Positions 8,548-17,401 of a DNA stretch of 64,000 nt are shown here, in pieces; positions within the stretch are counted from its first letter, which is position 1; each line of letters opens with the position of its first letter. Source of the stretch: Terrilactibacillus tamarindi. GTDB lineage: Bacteria; Bacillota; Bacilli; Bacillales; Sporolactobacillaceae. Made by a program: the position numbers and the translations under genes. The stretch is from positions 124,001 to 188,000 of the forward strand of contig NZ_WNHB01000004.1 of the NCBI RefSeq assembly GCF_009718825.1. Direction: 5' to 3'. Under the pieces are notes generated by a model, which worked only from the letters and a program-made list of their open reading frames with translations, was not told where the DNA came from and ran no database searches.

Positions 8548-9888
8548 TTGTCTAAAGAAATTTCTATAGATATGGTTCAAAAGTATTCAGATCATATTCA
8601 ATCAAAAAAAGAAAATCAAATTATTAAAAATGCCATCATGAAAAATGGGATACTTGCGTCTATTGAAAATAAAGAGGCTGTTATAGCGATGAACCCTGTT
8701 TTTTCACATGAGATTAAAACGGGAAAGGTATCGAATCAGAAACAAAGCGGTCGATGCTGGATGTTTGCTGCACTTAATACCTTTCGCCACAAGATAAGTG
8801 AAAAATTGAACATTAAACAGTTTGATCTATCACAAAATTATATGAATTTCTGGGATAAATTTGAGAAATCAAATTACTTTTTGGAAAACATCATAAAAAC
8901 ATCCCAAGAGCCGCTAGATGGCCGATTAGTTTCTTTTTTGCTTGCAACGCCTCAGCAAGATGGTGGACAATGGGATATGATCGTTTCCCTTGTCGAAAAA
9001 TATGGCGTTGTACCAAAGCAAGCTATGCCAGAAACTTTTCAAAGTGAAAAGTCCATGCGCTTAAACGCTTTACTTAATGAAAGGCTAAGAGAAGATGCAT
9101 TGAAATTAAGAGAATTAGTTAACGGGAAAGCATCTCCGGGAGAACTTGATAAGACAAAAGATCATATGTTGTCTGAAATCTATCGGATTCTAGCCTATGC
9201 TTTAGGTGAGCCTCCTAAAACATTTGATTTTGAATATCGAGACGAAGATAAGACGTTCCATAGAGATCAGAACATCTCACCAAAGGAATTTTACGAGAAG
9301 TACATTGGCGTAAATTTGAACGATTACGTAAGTGTGATTAATGCTCCAACAAAAGATAAACCATTTGGTAAAACCTATACCGTTCAATACCTTGGTAATG
9401 TGGTTGGGGGTAAAGAGATCCAATATTTAAATGTGGATATGGAGACACTAAAATCGCTTGCTGTAGAGCAGATTAAAGACAATGAGAGCGTCTGGTTTGG
9501 TTGTGACGTGGGTCAATATTCTAGTCAAGTTCATGGAATTATGGATACGAATCTTTATGATTATGAGAAAGCCTTTGGTTTCATATCAGACATGAGTAAA
9601 TCTGATCGTCTCAATTACATGGGGAGTGCCTTAACGCATGCCATGGTCCTAACAGGGGTCAATCTGATTGATGACAAACCGAATCGCTGGAAAGTGGAAA
9701 ATAGTTGGGGAGAAAAATGGGGAAATAAAGGCTACTTTGTTATGAGCGATGATTGGATGGATGAATATACATATCAAGTCGTCATTCATAAGAAATACCT
9801 TTCTGAAGAGCTGCAAAAAGCCCTTAAGCAAGACCCAATTAGTCTAAAACCATGGGATCCAATGGGGTCGCTAGCAACATGGAGATAA
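8548..9888 (+). CDS. pepC: Aminopeptidase C (bleomycin hydrolase family)
   Basis: A 446-residue papain-fold (C1B) cysteine aminopeptidase, expected to form a hexameric barrel and trim peptides in the cytosol. The catalytic Cys is residue 70 in QSGRCWMFAALN, the His lies in LTHAMVLTGV and the Asn in VENSWGEKWG. The C-terminus reads KPWDPMGSLATWR. PepC proteins usually end nearer the Gly-Ser/Ala-Leu-Ala, so three extra residues may slightly alter the C-terminal arm that reaches the active site. The TTG start is supported by GAGGAGG at 8534-8540; no ATG fits. The gene stands alone with a downstream terminator. Confidence 0.95.
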   Translation: MSKEISIDMVQKYSDHIQSKKENQIIKNAIMKNGILASIENKEAVIAMNPVFSHEIKTGKVSNQKQSGRCWMFAALNTFRHKISEKLNIKQFDLSQNYMNFWDKFEKSNYFLENIIKTSQEPLDGRLVSFLLATPQQDGGQWDMIVSLVEKYGVVPKQAMPETFQSEKSMRLNALLNERLREDALKLRELVNGKASPGELDKTKDHMLSEIYRILAYALGEPPKTFDFEYRDEDKTFHRDQNISPKEFYEKYIGVNLNDYVSVINAPTKDKPFGKTYTVQYLGNVVGGKEIQYLNVDMETLKSLAVEQIKDNESVWFGCDVGQYSSQVHGIMDTNLYDYEKAFGFISDMSKSDRLNYMGSALTHAMVLTGVNLIDDKPNRWKVENSWGEKWGNKGYFVMSDDWMDEYTYQVVIHKKYLSEELQKALKQDPISLKPWDPMGSLATWR

Positions 9889-10338
9889 TAGGGACGATAG
9901 CCAATACTAGTAAAATATTGAAGACTCCATGACTTCGTTCTCCACATAACATTTAAAGGCTGCCATTACTCTCTATTGATTAGTGGCAGCCTATTTTTTA
10001 TCATTATTTATTCAAAAGGCTACGTTCTTCCCTATTGCCTTCAATCGTTACTTGGTATCGATCACATCTACAGATAGGTTCAACGTTTTTTTACTACTTT
10101 GACTAGCATTTTATTTCATTTTTAAGGTAAGTAGATATAAGTCATTCAAACTGATTATAATAATAATAATTTTCTAAATGAGTGGGCGGAAATTATGTTA
10201 AAATTATTATATTAGGAAATACTGAAATACATAGCGATTTTAAAGATTCTCCATAAACTTTAATAAGTCTTATTTGAATACATAGTAAGTCTTTTGTTCT
10301 AGTAAATATGCCAAAATAGAAACGGAGATTAAGATTTT
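9889..10338. other. Intergenic region between pepC and the AI-2E-type permease gene
   Basis: Apart from the pepC terminator, this 450-bp gap is AT-rich, with no open frame showing a binding site and no repeat I could recognise. A promoter for the next gene must lie in the last 200 bp, but several -10-like hexamers make the choice ambiguous. Confidence 0.4.
9957..10000 (+). terminator. Terminator of pepC
   Basis: AGGCTGCCA pairs perfectly with TGGCAGCCT across an 18-base loop and is followed by a T run. Confidence 0.85.
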
Positions 10339-11391
10339 ATGGATGTATTAGTTACGTATATTCAGAAACATAAAAGTGTCATAAGGCGAATCCTTATTTT
10401 TGCTTTACTCATTTTCATATTGTTTCTATTAAGGAGTTTAATTGATTTAATTTTATTAACGTTTATTTTCACATTCTTAATTGACAGATTGGAAACGGTC
10501 GTTCATCGTACAATTAAAATACCAAGAAAATTAGTGGTCGTCATCTTGTATTTATTAATCGTTTTAGGTATTTATATTGCTGTAACCATCTATTTACCAA
10601 TAATTACTGAACAAACCTTGCAATTATATAACCAAACAATAGATTACTTTAAACACACCAGTCATTCGGGTATTTTAAATTTGGTCAACTTGGCGATTGA
10701 GAAACTTCAGCAATATCATGTAGATGCCTATTTGAAATCGAGCCTAAAAATCGTTTTATCTTCATTTTCCCAGTTTGGCTCACTTGTGATAAGTTTCTTC
10801 CTAGCCCTATTATTAAGTCTATTCTTCTCGCTAGAAAAAGAAAGACTCATACATTTTTCAAGAGGATTTAAAAATAGTAAGATTGGATTTTTATATGATG
10901 AGCTCGCTTTCTTTGGCTCACGTTTTGTTGGGACTTTTGGAAAAGTGCTTGAAGCGCAGTTTCTTATTGCCATTGTCAATACGGCCGTAACAGCGATCGT
11001 ATTATGGTTCCTACATTTCCCACAATTATTTAGTTTGATTATCATGGTCTTTGTCCTTAGCCTAATACCTGTTGCTGGGGTTGTGATTTCGTTAATACCT
11101 CTGTGTATTATTGGTTACACTATTGGTGGATTTAAAGATGTTGTCTACATGGTATTAACCATACTCATTGTCCACGCTCTTGAAGCCTATATCTTGAATC
11201 CGAAACTTATGTCTTCAAAGACAGATTTACCGGTCTTCTATACCTTTGTTGTTCTCATTTTTTCAGAACATTTCTTTGGCATATGGGGATTGATTGTCGG
11301 TATTCCGGTCTTTGTCTTCCTTATAGATGTTCTTGGTGTAAATTATAAAAGACCAGCGAAAAAGATCAGACTTAGGCGACAAAAGGAATAG
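10339..11391 (+). CDS. AI-2E family transporter
   Basis: A 350-residue polytopic membrane protein of the AI-2E (PF01594-type) permease family. Hydrophobic segments lie near residues 17-50, 65-90, 150-175 and 210-330, arranged as two N-terminal helices, a soluble stretch of about 70 residues, and a C-terminal bundle with the family-typical PVAGVVISLIPLCIIGY and NPKLMSSKTDLPVF. Members include exporters of small molecules and Na/H antiporters; the AI-2 link is only the family name. The start has a modest GGAG 12 bases upstream. The C-terminus is strongly basic. Substrate unknown. Confidence 0.85.
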   Translation: MDVLVTYIQKHKSVIRRILIFALLIFILFLLRSLIDLILLTFIFTFLIDRLETVVHRTIKIPRKLVVVILYLLIVLGIYIAVTIYLPIITEQTLQLYNQTIDYFKHTSHSGILNLVNLAIEKLQQYHVDAYLKSSLKIVLSSFSQFGSLVISFFLALLLSLFFSLEKERLIHFSRGFKNSKIGFLYDELAFFGSRFVGTFGKVLEAQFLIAIVNTAVTAIVLWFLHFPQLFSLIIMVFVLSLIPVAGVVISLIPLCIIGYTIGGFKDVVYMVLTILIVHALEAYILNPKLMSSKTDLPVFYTFVVLIFSEHFFGIWGLIVGIPVFVFLIDVLGVNYKRPAKKIRLRRQKE

Positions 11392-11491
11392 ACTCTTCTA
11401 ATATATCGGGGTTATTGTCCGTTAGATGTTGCGACCATGCTTTATTTTGAGTAGTATAGAATTAATGCACTAAATGAAATGAGGTTACTAA

Positions 11492-12559
11492 ATGAATAAA
11501 GAATCCATTTACGGATTAACGTTTGATAAATTAACCAATTGGCTGGTCGAACATGGACAGAAAGCCTTTCGGGCAAAGCAAATATGGGACTGGATCTATG
11601 TCAAAAGAGTGACAGCCTTCTCTGACATGAATAATGTTAATAAAGCATGCATTCAACTTTTAGAAGATCACTTTGTGTTGCATACATTGAAACAGCAAAT
11701 CAAACAGGAATCAGCCGACGGTACAATAAAATTTTTATTCCAATTGCAGGATGGTAATTTGATTGAAACGGTGTTAATGAGACAAAAATATGGCCTATCC
11801 GTTTGTGTAACGACGCAAGTAGGGTGTAATATCGGCTGTACTTTTTGTGCAAGCGGATTATTGAAAAAGAATCGTGATTTAACAAGCGGTGAAATCGTCG
11901 AACAAATTATGAATGTGCAACATCATTTTGATCAAGAAGGAAAAGAGGAACGGGTGAGTCATATCGTTGTTATGGGTATTGGCGAGCCATTTGATAATTT
12001 TGACCATCTCGTTGATTTTTTGACTATCATTAATTCTCAGCAAGGGTTAGCTATCGGAGCGAGACATATAACCGTGTCAACCAGTGGACTCGCACATAAA
12101 ATTTATGAGTTTGCGGATCTTAATTTACAAGTGAACCTCGCGATTTCTTTGCATGCACCCAATGATGATCTTCGCACACGAATAATGAAAATCAATAAGG
12201 CCTTTCCATTGGAAAAATTGATGCAAGCAGTCGATTACTATTTAAAGAAAACAAATCGTCGAATTACATTTGAATATATTTTATTAAAAGATGTCAATGA
12301 CCATAAAGAAGAAGCCTTGCAGCTTGCCAAATTACTTGCGAATAAACGGCATCTTGCCTATGTGAATCTAATTCCTTATAACCCAGTATACGAGCATGAC
12401 CAATATCAACGAAGTACACCAGAAGCCATTCAAACATTTTATGAAACGCTTCAGAAAAAAGGCATTAACTGTGTTGTACGTAAGGAACATGGGACAGATA
12501 TTGATGCGGCTTGCGGTCAATTGAGAAGTAAACAAATTAAAAAAGAAAAAGCACGATAA
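11492..12559 (+). CDS. rlmN: 23S rRNA / tRNA adenine-C2 methyltransferase RlmN
   Basis: A radical-SAM methyltransferase of 355 residues that methylates C2 of A2503 in 23S rRNA and A37 of some tRNAs. The iron-sulfur cluster cysteines are C112, C116 and C119 in GCNIGCTFC. The second catalytic Cys lies near residue 342 in DAACGQLR, and the methyl-carrying Cys is in the cluster region as usual. [10 protein letters not shown] and [11 protein letters not shown] match the Bacillus YloN form rather than Cfr, so antibiotic resistance is not implied. The start follows GAGG. It is a single-gene unit with a perfect 21-bp terminator stem. Confidence 0.95.
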   Translation: MNKESIYGLTFDKLTNWLVEHGQKAFRAKQIWDWIYVKRVTAFSDMNNVNKACIQLLEDHFVLHTLKQQIKQESADGTIKFLFQLQDGNLIETVLMRQKYGLSVCVTTQVGCNIGCTFCASGLLKKNRDLTSGEIVEQIMNVQHHFDQEGKEERVSHIVVMGIGEPFDNFDHLVDFLTIINSQQGLAIGARHITVSTSGLAHKIYEFADLNLQVNLAISLHAPNDDLRTRIMKINKAFPLEKLMQAVDYYLKKTNRRITFEYILLKDVNDHKEEALQLAKLLANKRHLAYVNLIPYNPVYEHDQYQRSTPEAIQTFYETLQKKGINCVVRKEHGTDIDAACGQLRSKQIKKEKAR

Positions 12560-12606
12560 TAACGTCAAAAACATATCTAAATGATTAGATATGTTTTTGA
12601 CGTTAT
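12559..12606 (+). terminator. Terminator of rlmN (21-bp perfect stem)
   Basis: Arms 12559-12579 and 12586-12606 are perfectly complementary around a 6-base loop; the A tract in one arm and T tract in the other make it functional on both strands. Confidence 0.85.
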
Positions 12607-12762
12607 AAGTACTAAACTTATTCCAGTTATACCTATTAGCCTTGATCTGTGAACCGAGAAAGTCATTCATAACAAGAAACAGCTACTGGACCCCTCGCTT
12701 ATGTTTATCAATGATTAACTAAAGGAATAATGTAAAAAAAGTTGTATTTAATGGAGGGTACC

Positions 12763-13242
12763 ATGATACCAACTACCATGTCTCAATTAGATAAAATTCA
12801 AAATGAGTGTCAAACATTAGTCAATAAGCGAGCTTCTATTTCAGCTATCGCAGCTGTTGTTCCCCTTCCTGGCGTAGATATTGGAGCTGATATGGCACTT
12901 ATGATGAATTTACTTAATAAAATTAATCATAAATTTGGATTATCCCCAGGACAAATTGGAAAATTAGATGCATCTGTGAAGGCACAAATCATGGTGATTC
13001 TTACATCAGCTGGGACCCAACTTGCGGGTAAAATTATATCTAAAAAAACAGTCACCATGTTGTTAAAAAAGGTAGGAAAACATATGGCTGTTAAACAAGT
13101 GACAAAATATGTTCCGATTGCTGGACAAGCAGTGTCCGCAAGTATTAGTTATGCCGCTATGAGATACCTTGGAAAGTCTCACATTGATGAATGTTATGAA
13201 GTATGTAAACGGATGATTGAAGAAAAGGATCGTACAATCTAA
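12763..13242 (+). CDS. DUF697-like / YcjF-type membrane-associated protein
   Basis: A 159-residue protein of unknown function. The segment AAVVPLPGVDIGADMALMMN resembles the start of DUF697 domains, as in the C-terminus of YcjF and related GTPase partners, and two amphipathic or hydrophobic helices follow (about 85-105 and 120-145, including YVPIAGQAVSASISYAAM). The start at 12763 is placed by GGAGGG four bases upstream; an in-frame ATG seven codons earlier overlaps that site. It is transcribed alone, with a strong terminator behind it. No GTPase partner is adjacent, so a role cannot be inferred. Confidence 0.65.
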   Translation: MIPTTMSQLDKIQNECQTLVNKRASISAIAAVVPLPGVDIGADMALMMNLLNKINHKFGLSPGQIGKLDASVKAQIMVILTSAGTQLAGKIISKKTVTMLLKKVGKHMAVKQVTKYVPIAGQAVSASISYAAMRYLGKSHIDECYEVCKRMIEEKDRTI

Positions 13243-13571
13243 TACCTTAATACCAATTTTAAATGCAAAGATAAACAAGCGAGAGTCATTTGCTTAGTTA
13301 AAAAACCCTTTGTTCGAATTCTGTTTTGGAATCCGGCACAAAGGGTTCTTTTTATAACTTTATTCGTTAAATAGGTCATTATTTAACCTGAACATTAACC
13401 AACGTGCCTTCCTCTATCACTTCTTCAGTAAAGTTAACCTTCACTTTTTTTAATAGAACATAATTACCAAAATATGTTTCATACAACACCATGCGTGGTA
13501 GTGTATTTAAGACAATAGAATACCGCAGACCTCGTAGATTGCAGAAATATAACATGAAGGAGTGTTAATGA
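13243..13571. other. Intergenic region upstream of the aldo/keto reductase gene
   Basis: It contains the terminator at 13301-13352. The remaining stretch on the minus strand keeps a 37-codon frame open (13379-13492), but without a ribosome binding site; it is not called as a gene. Confidence 0.4.
13301..13352 (+). terminator. Terminator after the DUF697-like gene
   Basis: AACCCTTTGT (13304-13313) pairs with ACAAAGGGTT (13338-13347), with additional GAATTC/GAAT pairing inside, followed by CTTTTT. Confidence 0.85.
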
Positions 13572-14579
13572 ATGGAATATATCAACATTTCGAACACGAA
13601 CATGAAAGCATCTCGCATCGGGTTTGGTGGTTGGCCTATCGGAGGTTCCTCTTGGGGTGGCTCTGATGACAATGATTCCATAAAGACGATCCATGCTGCA
13701 CTCGGTCAAGGTATTAATCTTATTGATACAGCGGCAGACTATGGAATGGGGCACTCTGAAGAATTGATCGGTCAAGCATTAAAAGAAACAGGGAACAGGG
13801 ATAAAGTCCTTATTGCCGGCAAACCAGGATTGGACTGGAAGAAAGGACAAGTTTTTCGAGATGGCTCAAAAGAAAGAATCACTTCTGAAATTAATGATAC
13901 GCTAAAACGTTTACAAACGGATTATCTGGATGTTTACATTGTACACTGGCCAGATCCATTGGTTCCAGTTGAAGAAACAGCTGAAGCAATGAAAGAGTTA
14001 TATGATGCTGGTAAAATTAGAGCGATTGGCGTAAGTAATTTTAGTGTCGATCAAATGGAGCAATTTAAAAAAGTGTCGCCTATTCATGTGGCAGAGCCTC
14101 CATATAATATGTTCGAACGAGATGCTGAAAAACAAGTTATTCCGTATTGCATTCAAAATAACATCACACCTTTTCTATATAGCAGTATTTGTCGTGGTTT
14201 GTTATCCGGTAAAATGACAAAGGATAGAAAGTTTAATAAAGGTGATATGAGAAAAGAGCAAGATCCTAAATTCCAAGAACCTCAATTTAGTCAATATATA
14301 GCTACAGTTGAAGAATTAAAAACGTTTGCCAAAGAACGTTTTAATCGTCCTATCATAGACTTAGCTGTTCGCTGGGTACTTGATAAATCAGTAACGGGCA
14401 TTGCTTTAAGAGGTGTACGTCATCCGGATCAATTGGAAACTTTAAATCGAATTGACAATTGGGTATTAACCGAGGAAGATATGCAAGATATCGATAAAAT
14501 TTTAAATAAATATATTAAAGAACCGATTGGAAGACCAACCTTTATGGCTCCTCCAACAAAAGAACAAGTACATGTTTAA
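13572..14579 (+). CDS. Aldo/keto reductase
   Basis: A 335-residue NADPH-dependent aldo/keto reductase (TIM barrel, cytosolic). The catalytic tetrad is visible: Asp in NLIDTAADYGMGHSEE, Tyr in the same motif, Lys in LIAGKPGLDW and His in YIVHWPDP. The C-terminal cofactor region has RWVLDKSVTGIALRG. The start follows GAAGGAG. The protein belongs to the broad prokaryotic group of general stress or detoxification reductases (YajO/YghZ-like); no substrate is implied by the neighbours. A hairpin terminator and a possible sigma-B promoter for catalase follow. Confidence 0.9.
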   Translation: MEYINISNTNMKASRIGFGGWPIGGSSWGGSDDNDSIKTIHAALGQGINLIDTAADYGMGHSEELIGQALKETGNRDKVLIAGKPGLDWKKGQVFRDGSKERITSEINDTLKRLQTDYLDVYIVHWPDPLVPVEETAEAMKELYDAGKIRAIGVSNFSVDQMEQFKKVSPIHVAEPPYNMFERDAEKQVIPYCIQNNITPFLYSSICRGLLSGKMTKDRKFNKGDMRKEQDPKFQEPQFSQYIATVEELKTFAKERFNRPIIDLAVRWVLDKSVTGIALRGVRHPDQLETLNRIDNWVLTEEDMQDIDKILNKYIKEPIGRPTFMAPPTKEQVHV

Positions 14580-14585
14580 TCGAAA

Positions 14586-14623
14586 GAGACTCTACTATAA
14601 ATAAAGTAGAGTCTCATGTTTTA
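14586..14623 (+). terminator. Terminator of the aldo/keto reductase gene
   Basis: GAGACTCTACT pairs perfectly with AGTAGAGTCTC across an 8-base loop; the following T run is short. Confidence 0.75.
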
Positions 14624-14643
14624 GATCAAAAGTAGAAGGGTAA
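14618..14643 (+). promoter_or_regulatory. Sigma-B-like promoter of katE
   Basis: GTTTTA (14618-14623), 14 bp, GGGTAA (14638-14643) closely fits the general stress sigma-B consensus GTTTAA-N12-15-GGGTAW. Bacillus subtilis katE, the same catalase type, is sigma-B dependent. Confidence 0.55.
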
Positions 14644-14739
14644 AGGAAAAAGTATAAGACAAATAATGTGAAATTTAACCAATCCTCTATTTTTAATGAA
14701 GGCTTTCGCAAATAGAATAGGCAAATGGGAGGAAATAAG

Positions 14740-16815
14740 ATGAGCAAAGAACAGGAAAAAAAATCAGTTGAGGAAACAAGCAAGAAGAAACAATTAGATT
14801 CTTTTACCAAAGATAACAATGGTCAAAAAATGACGACGAATCAAGGTCTTAAAGTATCTGATGATGAAAATTCGCTAAAGGCTGGAGAACGAGGTCCATC
14901 GTTATTGGAAGATTTTTATCTAAGAGAAAAGATCATGCATTTTGATCATGAAAGAATTCCAGAACGCGTTGTACACGCTCGTGGTTATGGTGTCCATGGA
15001 TATTTCCAAGTCTATGAATCATTGGCTGAATTTACAAAAGCGAAATTTCTTCAAGATCCTTCCGTGAAAACACCTGTGTTCGTCCGTTTTTCCACAGTTG
15101 CGGGTTCCAGAGGATCTGGGGATACTGTGAGGGATGTTCGTGGGTTTGCGACGAAGTTTTATACTGAGGAAGGAAATTATGATTTAGTTGGGAATAATAT
15201 TCCGGTATTCTTTATTCAAGATGCAATTAAGTTTCCGGATCTTGTTCATTCATTCAAGCCTGAACCAAATAATGAAATACCACAAGCTCAGACTGCACAT
15301 GATACTTTTTGGGATTTTGTTGCCAATAATCCAGAATCCGCTCATATGGTCATGTGGGCAATGTCTGATCGGGCCATTCCCAGAAGTTATCGAATGATGG
15401 AAGGTTTTGGGGTACATACGTTTCGTTTTGTGAATCAAGAGGGGAAATCACGTTTTGTTAAATTTCATTGGAAACCAAAATTAGGTGTGAGGTCTCTCGT
15501 ATGGGATGAAGCTCAAAAAATAGCAGGTAAAGACCCTGACTTTCACCGTCGTGATCTATATGAAGCGATTGAAATGGGTCAAGCTGTCGAGTTTGAGCTT
15601 GGTGTTCAGATGATCGAAGAAGAGGATGAATTTCGTTTTGATTTTGATATATTGGATCCAACAAAGCTTTGGCCAGAAGAAGTCATTCCAGTTAAAATTA
15701 TTGGTAAAATGACCCTCAATCGAAATCCAGATAATTATTTTGCAGAAACTGAACAAGTGGCTTTTCATCCTGGAAATGTTGTTCCTGGTATCGATTTTTC
15801 AAATGATCCATTACTTCAAGGGCGCTTATTCTCATATACGGATACACAATTGACACGCCTGGGCGGGCCTAACTTCCATGAAATTCCTATCAATAGGCCT
15901 GTATGTCCATTTCATAATCATCAAAATGATGGTTATCATAGGATGACAATAAATAAGGGCCCTGTTTCATATCACAAAAACTCTCTCCAAAATAATACAC
16001 CTGCCACATCAACTGAAGAAGAAGGTGGATATGTCCATTATCAAGAAAAAGTGGAAGGGAGAAAGGTTCGAACACGCAGTGATAGTTTTAACGACTATTT
16101 TTCTCAAGCCAAAATGTTTTGGAACAGCATGACAGATGTAGAGAAAGAACATATACTATCAGCCTTCTGTTTTGAAGTGGGAAAAGTAAAAAATAAGGGT
16201 ATAAGAAAACAAGTTGTTGATTTATTTAGCCATGTTGATTACGAGTTAGCAAAAGAAATAGCTAGCAATGTTGGTGTGGATGGCTCAATAAGTAACCATG
16301 AATCAACGGTAACATTAAATTCACCAGCATTAAGTCAAGAAACCAAAAGCAAGTCTCCTAAATCTAGTAAAATAGCGATACTTGCTGAAGATGGGTTTAA
16401 TAGTCTGGAGCTTAACGGAGTCCTTGATGCTCTAAATGAAGCAGGAGCTATTCCAGAGGTGGTAAGTAATCACTTAGGTGTGCTATCAAATGATGAAGGA
16501 CAAAAACTTGATGTTAGTTATACTTTTCAAACAAGTGACTCAGTCCTTTTTGACGCTATTTATGTGGCAGGTGGTGAAAAATCTGTTGAGAAGCTAATGG
16601 CCCAAAAAGAAGTTGAAGATTTTATTTATGAAACCTTCAAACATTATAAAACAATAGGGGCTGCAGATGACGCGGTTAAATTGTTAGAAAAAATAGGATT
16701 GCAACTAAACCAACCAGGGATTGTAGCGAAAACAAATACGAAAGATCTGAACGCATTTAATAAAGACTTTATAGAAGCTATTACAGAACAACGGCATTGG
16801 AAAAGGCAACTATAA
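14740..16815 (+). CDS. katE: Large-subunit catalase KatE with C-terminal DJ-1/PfpI-like domain
   Basis: A 691-residue clade-II catalase that disproportionates hydrogen peroxide with haem. An N-terminal basic, disordered arm of about 50 residues precedes the catalytic barrel. The distal His lies in VVHARGYGVHGYF, the distal Asn in GNNIPVFFIQDAIKFPD and the proximal Tyr in LFSYTDTQLTRLGG. The last 150 residues (from SSKIAILAEDGFNSLELN) form the flavodoxin/DJ-1-like domain found only in large catalases. The length equals Bacillus KatE. The start at 14740 follows GGGAGGAAA; the in-frame ATG at 14725 overlaps the binding site. A sigma-B-like promoter and downstream terminator make it a single-gene stress unit. 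Confidence 0.95.
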   Translation: MSKEQEKKSVEETSKKKQLDSFTKDNNGQKMTTNQGLKVSDDENSLKAGERGPSLLEDFYLREKIMHFDHERIPERVVHARGYGVHGYFQVYESLAEFTKAKFLQDPSVKTPVFVRFSTVAGSRGSGDTVRDVRGFATKFYTEEGNYDLVGNNIPVFFIQDAIKFPDLVHSFKPEPNNEIPQAQTAHDTFWDFVANNPESAHMVMWAMSDRAIPRSYRMMEGFGVHTFRFVNQEGKSRFVKFHWKPKLGVRSLVWDEAQKIAGKDPDFHRRDLYEAIEMGQAVEFELGVQMIEEEDEFRFDFDILDPTKLWPEEVIPVKIIGKMTLNRNPDNYFAETEQVAFHPGNVVPGIDFSNDPLLQGRLFSYTDTQLTRLGGPNFHEIPINRPVCPFHNHQNDGYHRMTINKGPVSYHKNSLQNNTPATSTEEEGGYVHYQEKVEGRKVRTRSDSFNDYFSQAKMFWNSMTDVEKEHILSAFCFEVGKVKNKGIRKQVVDLFSHVDYELAKEIASNVGVDGSISNHESTVTLNSPALSQETKSKSPKSSKIAILAEDGFNSLELNGVLDALNEAGAIPEVVSNHLGVLSNDEGQKLDVSYTFQTSDSVLFDAIYVAGGEKSVEKLMAQKEVEDFIYETFKHYKTIGAADDAVKLLEKIGLQLNQPGIVAKTNTKDLNAFNKDFIEAITEQRHWKRQL

Positions 16816-16822
16816 TATTTTG

Positions 16823-16866
16823 AAAAACGTATTCTAAGAGATGGCTTTTAGAATACGTTTTTTTGG
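16823..16866 (+). terminator. Terminator of katE
   Basis: AAAACGTATTCTAA pairs with TTAGAATACGTTTT, continuing into a T run. Confidence 0.85.
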
Positions 16867-16918
16867 GTAAATACGGGCAGGAGGTTTCTTAAAAAATACC
16901 ATACATATTGAAAAAGTG

Positions 16919-16935
16919 TGTAAGATAATTTAACA
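16919..16935 (+). promoter_or_regulatory. TnrA/GlnR-type box of the hisD-paralogue operon
   Basis: TGTAAGATAATTTAACA fits the nitrogen-control core TGTNA-N7-TNACA and 16 of 17 positions of the longer TnrA consensus. It lies exactly 6 bp upstream of the -35 box, centred near -50 from the expected start, the activating position. The hut promoter has the same arrangement. Confidence 0.75.
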
Positions 16936-16941
16936 CATTAA

Positions 16942-16970
16942 TTGAAATATTAGAAAATATAAAATATTAT
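16942..16970 (+). promoter_or_regulatory. Promoter of the hisD-paralogue operon
   Basis: TTGAAA, 17 bp, TATTAT. The hexamers, spacing and much of the spacer are shared with the hutP promoter at 22538-22566, so one probably derives from the other. Confidence 0.7.
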
Positions 16971-17138
16971 ATTATTACAAATGTACCTAGACTTTTAGTA
17001 TGGGATTTAAAATCCATTTAGTAACTCAGTTCGACAATGGATTATTTTAGCATAGTCTCAATTAGTGATCATCGATATTTTTTAAAACAGAATAGTATAT
17101 ATGACTTATTTTACCCATAGTGTTTTTTTAGAAATTTA

Positions 17139-17175
17139 GGGGGTTATACCTTTATTTGGTATGGCCTCCTTTTTG
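17139..17175 (+). terminator. Leader terminator of the hisD-paralogue operon, matching the hut attenuator
   Basis: GGGGGTTATACC pairs with GGTATGGCCTCC (wobble pairs included) around a 7-base loop, followed by TTTTT. Both arms are identical to those of the terminator between hutP and hutH. It stands about 170 bp after the promoter and 230 bp before the first gene, so it must be read through or antiterminated for expression. HutP is the obvious candidate. In the remaining leader, 17291-17311 repeats, with one mismatch, the 21 bases just before the hut terminator. Confidence 0.8.
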
Positions 17176-17401
17176 CACTAAGCAAAAAAATTGTCGAGAA
17201 AAATAAATCTGGACGAATCTATTAATTTGGCTTTGTTAATGAATCACCTGATAACATGGCTTTATTGCAGTGGAGCCAAATATCAAATTGAAAGTCATAT
17301 AGTCATTATTTTAAAAAGTATAAAAATATTGTCAATGTTTTGGTACAATAAAGTAGCAAAGCTATAAAGTGGTACAGAATCTACGAGAAAGGAAGTTTAA
17401 G

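Noticed and set aside
11492-12559. Cfr-type antibiotic resistance methyltransferase
   Set aside because: The motif set follows the housekeeping RlmN/YloN pattern, not Cfr.
13479-13775. 98-codon minus-strand frame over the start of the aldo/keto reductase gene
   Set aside because: Shadow of a well-supported gene; no binding site and no recognisable domain.
16861-16880. A fifth copy of the structured repeat, suggested by TACGGGCAG after katE
   Set aside because: Only about 9-12 bases match and no hairpin or flanking block is conserved.
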